Origin: CAZNOG01 sp964574635
GTDB lineage: Bacteria > Bacteroidota > Bacteroidia > Flavobacteriales_D > Cryomorphaceae
NCBI GenBank assembly: GCA_964574635.1
Contig: CAZNOG010000014.1
Location: forward strand, 1 to 64,000
Direction: 5' to 3'
DNA length: 64,000 nucleotides
Below, piece by piece: positions 34,601 through 41,808 of the stretch. A program made the translations under genes and the position numbers. Numbering within the stretch: position 1 is the first letter of the stretch; each line of letters opens with the position of its first letter. Below the pieces are notes generated by a model. It had not been told where the DNA came from, searched no databases, and saw nothing but the letters and a program-made list of their open reading frames with translations.

Positions 34601-37076
34601 TGGTGAAACCGGGGCCGATGTCCCACGTCATGGTCACCGCTTCGTATCCCGGATTCACCCAAAGCGTATCGCCACAAAGAACCGTATCCGAGGGCAAGTA
34701 CAGGTCGGGTATTTTGGTAAACCTCACTTGCACGGTGTCTCGTGATAGGCAATGCCCTTCGGCCGTTTCTTCCCAGATAAAGTCGTGCACTCCGTACGTA
34801 TCGGCGACCACTTCGATTTCGCCGTCTTCACCTTGAGGGCCGCAAGTAAATCCCTCGGGCATGATCCACTGGCCCGTGCCGACCGAGGGCGTCGGTTGTA
34901 AAGTGGCCGTGGTGCCACAGACTTCGGCATCCGCTCCGGCAAAGGCCACGGGTTGGGGAATAAAATGAATGTCCAAAGTGTCGCTCGCCGCACAAGGGCC
35001 GTTCACCACTTGCAGAACTAGGCGATGGTCGCCGAAAACCGAAGCCGTCGCCAAGGGATTCAGTCCTATATCATCGAGAGTAAGACCCGCGGAGGAGTTC
35101 CAAGAATGAATCCCGTGCAGCGCCGTGGCGGAAACTTGAAGGGAAGGCCCGCAGACCGTGTCCGAGGCCATTATTTCACTTTGGGGCAGGTGATAAAAGG
35201 CGACTTCCAGGGTGTCGGAATTCACGCAGCCGTCTCCGTCGTCTTCCGTCCATATGAGGGTGTAAATCCCTTCATCTTCTACCGTGGCCGTGGCATCGAA
35301 GGCAGATGGATCGTCGAACACCACACCGTCGGGGGAAGACCACGTCGGTTGACCAAAGCTCGGCACGGCGTTCAACTGGACGTCGAGTCCGCAGGAAGAG
35401 GATATCTCACCCGCGTTGGCGAGAGGGAAGGGCATGCCGTCCAGTTCGACGGTAATTGTTTTGGAGCAACCGTGCACGTTGTCTTCGACGGTAACCGTGT
35501 AGGAGCCTTCGCTCAGGTGATCGCGCAAAGCCGAAGCGGTTCCGATGTCATCCCAAACGTATGTATAGTTGCCCGAACCGTTGATGACCGTGAGTTCGAT
35601 GGTGCCGTCGTTACGGTAGCAAGTTTCCGGGCCGGCATTCACTTCGACCGCGAGGGGGACCACGACGGTCACCGTATCCACGGCAGCGCAGCTACTCTCT
35701 CCGTATGCGCCTTGCACTACGTAAGTCGTGGTCGTGTCGGGAGCAACGATGGGTTGTTGGCAAGGATTGCAGGAAATTTCATCCGGCACGGCCAATGGAT
35801 TGCCCGCGAGGTCGTACCAAGTGTAGGCGGTGTCGTTCGCGGCGGAGAGTTGCACCGGAGAGCCGGCGCAGGAAACGACGTCCGCACTTGCTTCGAGAGG
35901 TTGGCGCTCCTCGAATGAAATGGCGTAGTACGCCAATCCGGAAATTTCACAGACGTCGTCGACCACCGAGATGACGAAGGATTGATTCTGCACGTCTACG
36001 GGTGCGGTGCCGCAGAATCGGATGGTGGCGGGGTTGGTTCCGGAAATGGTTTCCACTGCGTCGGGAATGATCTGGGTGATATCCGACGTCAACGACAGCG
36101 CCACTTGGGGATCGGCGGAGGAAAACGCAATTTCGAAACAAAAGTCGTCGCCCGGGCAAATGCCGATGAGATCATCGGCCAGGGGATATCCTCCGCCGCT
36201 CACGTGTGTCAAAGATCCAGCGACGGGAGCGGGAGGAGGAGTAGCGCAGGGATTGACGAACACGTTAAAGTCGTGGCGGACCTCTCCCACGAGATTGCCG
36301 TCGCGGTATTCGCGCACGCGGATGACCACGGTGAATTTTCCCGATACGTTGGGTTCGATGTGAATTTGGCCGGTGTGGGGGTTTATGGAAATCCCTTCAA
36401 TGGGGTAGGCGCCCGAGTATCCCGGTTCGTAGCTCATGTCGTACGGGACGCCGTCCATGCCGGAGGTAACCGCCGGAACGAGGGCATACACCAAGCTGTC
36501 GCCGTCGGGCTCTTCGAAGTCAAGATTGTAGTAGAAGGGCTGGTCTTCGCAAATGAAGGGCAGGTTGAGCAGATTGAGGGTCGGCGACGAATTGCAGGAA
36601 CCGTCGGCGTTGTCGAGCAGGGTTTCGATGTGGATTCTCGAGTCCAAGTCGGGATCGTAGAGGTTTTCGACCGCGGCGCGGTTCTGTTCGGCGACGATGA
36701 ATTTCCAATCCGAGCAGGGTTCCAGTTCGACGACTCCCTGGAACACAGACAAATCCACACCCGGTAGGAACCCCCCGTTGCAGGAGCTGTTGGGCAGCAT
36801 GTCGGGACAGAGTTGTGACACTTCTTGTCCGTATTGGAGGGGAAGATAAACGAAGCCCAATGTAGCGCACGACGAACTGACGTGCACGGGAATAAAATCC
36901 GGGGTATCGGTAAACTCCGCGCAGTCGCGGTAAAGATTTACCGTAATGCGGTATGAATTGCCGCCGAGGCAATCGTAAGAGACGTTGATACCGTCGTTTC
37001 TACCCGCCTGCGCCGAATGGGCACTCCACAATCCGAGTGCGAAGCAAAACCACTGCAGGTACCTCCGGGAAAGCAT
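31677..37076 (-). CDS. Giant secreted adhesin-like protein with type IX (type B) sorting domain
   Basis: A 1799-residue protein with a signal peptide ending at AQAG (about 24). It has a Cys-containing N-terminal domain (about 25-300), then a row of about eight Ig/PKD-like modules of roughly 75-85 residues, many opening with a DTVCG/AVCG-type motif, and ends with a C-terminal gliding-motility/CHU_C type B sorting domain (FVPNAFTPDGDGLNDLF, then the GVYVWHI strand). It would be exported by the Sec and type IX systems and fixed on the surface, with a probable adhesion or matrix role. Cys pairs in each module may give disulfides. The partial dispersed-word match at 32181-32193 lies in it. Confidence 0.9.
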   Translation of the reverse strand: MLSRRYLQWFCFALGLWSAHSAQAGRNDGINVSYDCLGGNSYRITVNLYRDCAEFTDTPDFIPVHVSSSCATLGFVYLPLQYGQEVSQLCPDMLPNSSCNGGFLPGVDLSVFQGVVELEPCSDWKFIVAEQNRAAVENLYDPDLDSRIHIETLLDNADGSCNSSPTLNLLNLPFICEDQPFYYNLDFEEPDGDSLVYALVPAVTSGMDGVPYDMSYEPGYSGAYPIEGISINPHTGQIHIEPNVSGKFTVVIRVREYRDGNLVGEVRHDFNVFVNPCATPPPAPVAGSLTHVSGGGYPLADDLIGICPGDDFCFEIAFSSADPQVALSLTSDITQIIPDAVETISGTNPATIRFCGTAPVDVQNQSFVISVVDDVCEISGLAYYAISFEERQPLEASADVVSCAGSPVQLSAANDTAYTWYDLAGNPLAVPDEISCNPCQQPIVAPDTTTTYVVQGAYGESSCAAVDTVTVVVPLAVEVNAGPETCYRNDGTIELTVINGSGNYTYVWDDIGTASALRDHLSEGSYTVTVEDNVHGCSKTITVELDGMPFPLANAGEISSSCGLDVQLNAVPSFGQPTWSSPDGVVFDDPSAFDATATVEDEGIYTLIWTEDDGDGCVNSDTLEVAFYHLPQSEIMASDTVCGPSLQVSATALHGIHSWNSSAGLTLDDIGLNPLATASVFGDHRLVLQVVNGPCAASDTLDIHFIPQPVAFAGADAEVCGTTATLQPTPSVGTGQWIMPEGFTCGPQGEDGEIEVVADTYGVHDFIWEETAEGHCLSRDTVQVRFTKIPDLYLPSDTVLCGDTLWVNPGYEAVTMTWDIGPGFTIDHWGDGLISVTGPTGTTELSLTADNGYGCSVDAAMNISLFDPIETYIVAPDTVCGLSAEVNAGGEADAYSWVCTEGFFDNPDSPSTTMSVPAGGTYDMSVSAEYGVGCVTTASATVTFVEMPTPHAGSDTAVCGLTFQPNATASIGLFAWNLNPPVHTNSPSEPDAVISADAYGLFPLVAVESNLGCTATDTAWVRFDEAPVIENPQWICTDRDGEFTVDFEISGGDPSTWTVQGLDGTLEDDYFQSHPLPSESPVQLWFGNGGVCPADTLTGTAFCEVITFAGVMAHDTLRVCGLDTAFAQVSVPPVLDANDSLRYILHDGVSGSPGEILAWNDEPRFTMPESALHGQVYHISAVAGNYGEDGIDMNHPQISISQSQPVIFHAIPEVFIDFDYTICPGDTAEVHVDMSGDFPQTFTYSMGGEYHTIPYGMSSVQILISDSGAFIPISTQSEYCEGLVWGSGNIDFRSLPQMEAEVEPFVCGEETALLELDVTGYGAVSFAIMKDGQDFGEYSVTGDTAIAVVAPGSYDIHEIADEYCTSDTSISFTLDAYDIPSVDAGEDLTVCTGDTLLLGMMPEPGVSYSWSGSPGALHPSASQTSFTMLNPGYYPQTVVLILEASTAHCSDRDTVRVEVYPIPQLQVIAPEQSCEGEFVTMIGYGAETYEWLPHLMFDDPFSATPYTLATVSGEYMLIGTNTAGCSDTLSGYLEVFGKPSSEFSISSLEGCAPLDVSLHVDQPYPGATYHWSTGRNDREGQEHVVFETYPESGVYTVSLTATSPQGCTSQSVAEEPLAVYAVTSRFEVSPTKPSSTNSTVFFNSTSTGGEEWRWTIDSALVSTERNFRYRFPEEEGGEYEVCLVTLGGSGCVDTACRIITVDGQPHFFVPNAFTPDGDGLNDLFYPQMVYVDARNYRFWIVDREGNVVFETNDVDGKWNGSQGRSEYFAPPGVYVWHIVADIPESTERVYRTGRVTLIR

Positions 37077-37081
37077 AACGA

Positions 37082-37089
37082 CAAATATA
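37082..37089 (-). promoter_or_regulatory. -7 element upstream of the giant adhesin gene
   Basis: TATATTTG on the minus strand, an exact TAnnTTTG, five nt before the ATG at 37076; the transcript would be nearly leaderless if this is used. No TTG lies at the usual distance. Confidence 0.35.
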
Positions 37090-37165
37090 ACGTTTCACTT
37101 CAGCTGAGACATCGTGGACCGCAAAAGATTGACGGAACCCTTGCACCCAACCTCCCGGGGAGAGC

Positions 37166-37182
37166 CACACCCACAAAAACCC
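37166..37182 (+). repeat. Dispersed 17-bp word, copy 4
   Basis: CACACCCACAAAAACCC in the 254-bp divergent gap between the giant adhesin and the lamin-tail protein genes. Confidence 0.7.
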
Positions 37183-37297
37183 AAACACCCTGCACGCCTC
37201 CCCCGCTCCCCGCGTCCTTCCTCGATTGCCGACATCAAGCCGAGGTTAAATTTGAATGAAGATTGCCGGATAAGTCCTTTCAAACATGAACTATACT

Positions 37298-37305
37298 TAC
37301 CTTTG
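37298..37305 (+). promoter_or_regulatory. -7 element of the lamin-tail protein gene
   Basis: TACCTTTG, an exact consensus, 25 nt before the ATG at 37331. It also excludes the upstream in-frame ATG at 37286 as the start. Confidence 0.5.
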
Positions 37306-37330
37306 TGGGCAAACATCAAAAAGGCAAATT

Positions 37331-38233
37331 ATGAAAAAATCGCTACTCTCACTTCTCGCTGCCTTCGTAGCCTTTGCCGCTACCGCGCAGTGTGATAAAA
37401 TCTTCATTTCGGAGTACGTGGTGGGCTCGGGCAACAACAAGGCCTATGAGCTCTACAACCCTACCGATCAGCCTATCGACTTGGACGGATACATCATGGA
37501 AAGATGGTCCAACGGTCAGGGTTACGCATCGGACTCCACCGTTTTGGCCGGCATAATCCCGGCTCACGGCACGTGGGTAGTCACCAACGGACAAACCGAA
37601 GACATCGACCTGGGGAGCTACATTTCCCCGGCGTGCGACCCGGAATTGCAGGCGCTGGCCGACCAATTGGACATGCCCTACCCCGCACCGACTTTCATGA
37701 ACGGAAACGACGCTTTGGTGCTCTTTGATCGTTCGGGCCCCACACCGATAGTTCTCGACATCTTCGGCAAGCCGGGCGAAGACCCGGGCGAGGCGTGGGC
37801 CGCACCGGACGGAACGTACATCACCGACCGGCAAACCATGGTGAGGAAGTTCGAAATCACCGGGGGCGTGACGTTCCCGCCCGTGACTTTCCAGCCCTTG
37901 TTGGAATACGACACCTTGGGAAGGGACAACTGGACCAACCTGGGCATTCACGATTGCGAATGCTTTCCGCTCAGCACCGGTGAAACCGAGTCTCTCGACG
38001 TGCAGATGTACCCGAACCCCGCCACTCCCGGCACTCCGATCAACGTACGGACCAACCGACCCATCGTGGGCGTGGAAATTTACGACGTGAACGGAAGGAA
38101 AGTCGCTTCGTCCATCCAATTGACCAACCCGACGGAAGGTCAGATCGACATCAGCGAATTGAAACGCGGCACGTACATCGTGAACGTGCTCATGGAAAGA
38201 ACGGGATTCAGCACACGCATCGTCGTGGAATAA
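37331..38233 (+). CDS. Secreted lamin-tail-domain protein with type IX (type A) sorting domain
   Basis: From ATG 37331 the product is 300 residues with a signal peptide ending at ATAQ (about 20). Next is a lamin-tail domain (about 22-160: IFISEYVVGSGNNKAYELYN, then PIDLDGYIMERW), then a C-terminal sorting domain of about 75 residues beginning MYPNPATPG and including YDVNGRKV and GTYIVNV, as in type IX type A targets. Lamin-tail domains of this EYxxGSxNNKAxELYN kind often precede secreted nucleases. Here the nuclease-like fold is on a separate downstream gene. It is separated from the receptor gene by 337 bp. The start is set by the -7 element. Confidence 0.88.
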   Translation: MKKSLLSLLAAFVAFAATAQCDKIFISEYVVGSGNNKAYELYNPTDQPIDLDGYIMERWSNGQGYASDSTVLAGIIPAHGTWVVTNGQTEDIDLGSYISPACDPELQALADQLDMPYPAPTFMNGNDALVLFDRSGPTPIVLDIFGKPGEDPGEAWAAPDGTYITDRQTMVRKFEITGGVTFPPVTFQPLLEYDTLGRDNWTNLGIHDCECFPLSTGETESLDVQMYPNPATPGTPINVRTNRPIVGVEIYDVNGRKVASSIQLTNPTEGQIDISELKRGTYIVNVLMERTGFSTRIVVE

Positions 38234-38570
38234 ACCCGAAAAAAAGTATGGAAATGGCGGTTCCGGAACGAAACGATACCGGAACCGCCGTTGCCACACG
38301 CCGCAGTGCCCCATTCCGCCGGATGGATATGGACCGACCGCACACCCTTAAGCCCGAACACTCGCCGAAAGGATCGGGGCGGGATGGTGTGGGTTTTTGT
38401 GGGTGTGGCTTCCGCCGCCAAATCTTATGACGCCCTCAAAACTTGCTCTACGATTTTCAATGCGCGCCGGGAGGGATTTGCGCTTTTTTTATATTCGCCG
38501 TATCCAATCGGCAGACTTCAACCCCTTTGCGGTGTGATCTATTCCGCGTTTTGGCAAACACATCCTTACA
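38234..38570 (+). other. 337-bp intergenic region with hairpin and dispersed word
   Basis: No gene is visible. It holds an 11-bp perfect hairpin GGCGGTTCCGG/CCGGAACCGCC (38256-38289) after the upstream stop, but without a T-run on the plus strand, then the dispersed word (38391-38407, minus), then a weak TATATTCG -7 candidate near 38494. The hairpin may be a 3' end stabiliser or a weak terminator. Confidence 0.6.
38391..38407 (-). repeat. Dispersed 17-bp word, copy 5
   Basis: Exact copy of CACACCCACAAAAACCC on the minus strand, between the lamin-tail gene and the TonB receptor gene. Confidence 0.7.
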
Positions 38571-41500
38571 ATGAACATCCAGCTTAACTCGCTCCTCACC
38601 GCCTGCATCATGGGAATCGCGGGCTACGTTTACGGCCAAACGGGAGTGATCAGAGGAACGGTGACCGACCGGGGAACCAACGAAACCCTCATCGGCGCCA
38701 CCGTGGTATACGACGACGGCAAGGGCACGGTCACAGACATCGACGGGCGGTACGAATTGACCCTTCCCCAAGGCACGTATACCTTGACCGTGTCGTACGT
38801 GGGATACGAAAAAGTGACCCGAACGGTGAATTTAGGCGGATTCGCCGAAGTGAACTTCGCCCTTTCGACCACCACCCTACGGGAAGTGGAGGTCATCGCC
38901 GACTTGGCCGTGGAGAAAGAAACGCCGGTCGCCTTTTCCAACATCACGCCGAAACAGATTACGCAGGAAATCGGAACTTCCGAATTGCCGCTGTTGCTCA
39001 ACACCACCCCCGGGGTGTACGTATCGCCCACCGGCGGTGGCGACGGCGGGGCGCGCGTAGCCATTCGAGGATTTCAGGACCGGAACATCACGGTGATGAT
39101 CGACGGAATTCCGATCAACAACATGGACAATGGAAACGTGTTGTGGGCCAGCACATACGGCATCGACGGCGTATTGGCCAACATGCAGGTTCAGCGGGGG
39201 ATGACCTCTTCGCGCCTCGCCATTCCGGCCATCGGCGGAACGATCAACTTCATCACTAAAAGCATCGAAAACGAAGAAAGCTTTACCGTGAGCCAAGACT
39301 ACGGATCGTTCAACACCATGCGTACGAGCATCGGGTACAATTCCGGCCGACTCGATAACGGCTGGGGATTTTCCGTGGCCGGGTCTTTCAGGAACTCCAG
39401 CGGATACGCCGACCAACAATTCAAAGACGAATACTTCTACTACCTCAAGGTGCAGCGCCAAATTGGCAATCACATCATCTCGGCCACCGCTTTGGGATCG
39501 CCGGTGCAGTACGGCATGCGACGCGACAAACAGAAGATCGTGGTCTACGACAAGGACTTCGCCACTGATCTTTTCCGGGGCGACGACGACCTCTACCGAA
39601 GGCTGGCGAATTACAACGTGGCCTACAACACCTTCAGACGAAACCCTTCGCACATCTCCGTTCTCGACAGTCTGGGCGAAGCGTACGGATGGACCCGGGA
39701 GGATTTCTTCCGCATCTCTTCCGAAAACGATTTTATCGACACCACCGGAGTAAACTCCATGGGCTACCGATACAACAACCACTGGGGATACCTCAACGGC
39801 GGGATATTGAGCGAAAGCATGCGGGATTACCACAAACCCATCTTCTCCCTCCGCGATTTTTGGGAGATATCGGATAAGCTCTTCCTCTCCAACGTTCTAT
39901 ACTACTCCTTCGGAACCGGGGGAAATACAAGCCGTCGCCCCATGCTTGGTTACGGTGATTACGACCTGAACAACATGCAGGTGAATTTCCAAAACGACTA
40001 CAACAACAACGTGTCGGGTCTCTTCGGACCTCCGATCGATCCGACGATCCACCCCTCATTGTTGAAGAGCACCACCATGCTGGCCAAGAGTTTCGACAAC
40101 CACTACTGGGTGGGATGGCTTTCCACGGTCGACTGGACGATCAACGACGATTGGTCTTTCGCCGGAGGATTAGATTTCCGAACCTACCAGTCGGAACAGT
40201 ACATGGAAGTACACAATTTGCTCGGCGGGGATTATTTCGTGCCTTCCCCCGACGACCGTTCGGAAAACTTGGCGCCGACGGGTGAAGCGCTCATGTACAG
40301 GAAAGGAGATAAGATGGGCTACTACAACGACAACTTCATGCGTTGGGGGGCGTTTTTCACCGAGATGAAATACAACAAAGAAAACTGGCGGGCATTCGTC
40401 AACATTTCGGGTGTGATCACCGGATACCGCCGCGTCGATTATTTCGCCAACAGGGATTTGGTCATCGACGGACACAGGTATCCAAACGCCATCGGCTATG
40501 GAGACGTCGCCTTTTACAACGGTACCGACCTTCTGGTGGCCGCGGGGACCCCGGGTGGGATCATGCCTATAATAGACGACACCAGTTCGGCCGTGACCAC
40601 CAGTGTGCGAAACCCTTCAAACAATTACAACGAGTATGCGCCCACCGGCACGCACACCATCGACAACGCGCGGCGGATCGATTACGGCGACCCCGAAACC
40701 CAAGTGTCCGAAACGCCTTGGAAAAACATTCCGGGCTACACCGTCAAAGCGGGTACGAGCTACCTCATCAACGAATTCCAGACGGTATTCACCAACCTCG
40801 GGTACATCAGCCGCACACCGCGGTTTCGCAACGTGGTGGAGTTCGGCACCTTCAACCAATTCATGCACGACATCGGAAACGAAAACATCGCCTCCGTGGA
40901 ATTGGGTTACAGCTTCAGCAACACCCGTCTTGCGTTCAACGTGAACGGTTATTATACCGACTGGAGGAACAGACCGGTCAACAGTCCGCCGACCATCTTC
41001 ATGCCCGACCGAGGAATTTCGGTGCGATCGAACTTGCACGACATGAACGCCATTCACCAAGGAGTGGAGTTCAGCTTCAAGTACAACATCAGCGAAAAGA
41101 TGACCTTGGAGGGATTCGCTTCCTTCGGCGATTGGAGATGGAATAGTTCGAAGACCGTATACTTTTACGACGACCGCGGGCGACAAGTCATGCAGGTCGA
41201 CGCCAACAACAACCCCATCGATTCCTTGCCTGTATCGATCTCGTTTGACGCCAAGGGGGTTTTCGTGGGTGACGCTCCCCAGACGCAGATCGGAGGCAGC
41301 TTTCAGTATTCCTTTACCAAGGACGCCTACATCAAGGTGCGCTACACGCACTTCGACAAACACTACTCGAATTTCGATCCCCTGCAACTCCACGCAGACG
41401 ACCCCAAACGCGCCGGTCGACAATCCTGGAAACTGCCCGGATACGGCATGACAGGACTTTACGCCGGGTACCGATTCGACTTGAACGGTACGAAACTCGA

Positions 41501-41696
41501 CGTGAACGTCGCGGTGGACAATCTCTTCGACATTCGATACATCGCGGATGGTCAAAACAACGAAGGGACGGCCTTGGTCTACACCGATTACCTGAACGGC
41601 ACTCGTGAAGCCACCGTCAATTTCGACGCCAACTCCACGGGAGTGTATTTCGGCCTGCCGCGCGTAGTGAGCGTTTCACTCACGGCCAATTTCTAA
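38571..41696 (+). CDS. TonB-dependent outer-membrane receptor of an envelope scavenging locus
   Basis: A 1041-residue receptor: signal peptide to VYGQ (about 23), carboxypeptidase-regulatory-like domain (about 25-105, GATVVYDDGKGTVTDIDG and TVSYVGYE), plug domain (about 125-235, VAIRGFQDRNITVMIDGIPI and GGTINFITK), and barrel ending in Phe (VVSVSLTANF). No SusD-like gene is adjacent. It lies between a lamin-tail protein and a phospholipase-D-fold secreted protein on the same strand, so it may import products released by those, for example nucleic-acid breakdown products; that link is inference. The ATG at 38571 fits the signal peptide. Confidence 0.92.
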   Translation: MNIQLNSLLTACIMGIAGYVYGQTGVIRGTVTDRGTNETLIGATVVYDDGKGTVTDIDGRYELTLPQGTYTLTVSYVGYEKVTRTVNLGGFAEVNFALSTTTLREVEVIADLAVEKETPVAFSNITPKQITQEIGTSELPLLLNTTPGVYVSPTGGGDGGARVAIRGFQDRNITVMIDGIPINNMDNGNVLWASTYGIDGVLANMQVQRGMTSSRLAIPAIGGTINFITKSIENEESFTVSQDYGSFNTMRTSIGYNSGRLDNGWGFSVAGSFRNSSGYADQQFKDEYFYYLKVQRQIGNHIISATALGSPVQYGMRRDKQKIVVYDKDFATDLFRGDDDLYRRLANYNVAYNTFRRNPSHISVLDSLGEAYGWTREDFFRISSENDFIDTTGVNSMGYRYNNHWGYLNGGILSESMRDYHKPIFSLRDFWEISDKLFLSNVLYYSFGTGGNTSRRPMLGYGDYDLNNMQVNFQNDYNNNVSGLFGPPIDPTIHPSLLKSTTMLAKSFDNHYWVGWLSTVDWTINDDWSFAGGLDFRTYQSEQYMEVHNLLGGDYFVPSPDDRSENLAPTGEALMYRKGDKMGYYNDNFMRWGAFFTEMKYNKENWRAFVNISGVITGYRRVDYFANRDLVIDGHRYPNAIGYGDVAFYNGTDLLVAAGTPGGIMPIIDDTSSAVTTSVRNPSNNYNEYAPTGTHTIDNARRIDYGDPETQVSETPWKNIPGYTVKAGTSYLINEFQTVFTNLGYISRTPRFRNVVEFGTFNQFMHDIGNENIASVELGYSFSNTRLAFNVNGYYTDWRNRPVNSPPTIFMPDRGISVRSNLHDMNAIHQGVEFSFKYNISEKMTLEGFASFGDWRWNSSKTVYFYDDRGRQVMQVDANNNPIDSLPVSISFDAKGVFVGDAPQTQIGGSFQYSFTKDAYIKVRYTHFDKHYSNFDPLQLHADDPKRAGRQSWKLPGYGMTGLYAGYRFDLNGTKLDVNVAVDNLFDIRYIADGQNNEGTALVYTDYLNGTREATVNFDANSTGVYFGLPRVVSVSLTANF

Positions 41697-41771
41697 TCCA
41701 CACACGATCGCCCGGTTCACGAAAGGCGGAAGAAATCCATTCGATGTTTCAGAAAACCCGATCGGAGAAGC

Positions 41772-41788
41772 CACACCCACAAAAACCC
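41772..41788 (+). repeat. Dispersed 17-bp word, copy 6
   Basis: Exact copy 20 bp before the ATG of the phospholipase-D-fold gene at 41809. Confidence 0.7.
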
Positions 41789-41808
41789 AAACAATCACAA
41801 TCCTTTCC

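Noticed and set aside
38256..38289. Hairpin after the lamin-tail gene as a Rho-independent terminator
   Set aside because: No T-run follows on the plus strand; noted only as a hairpin.
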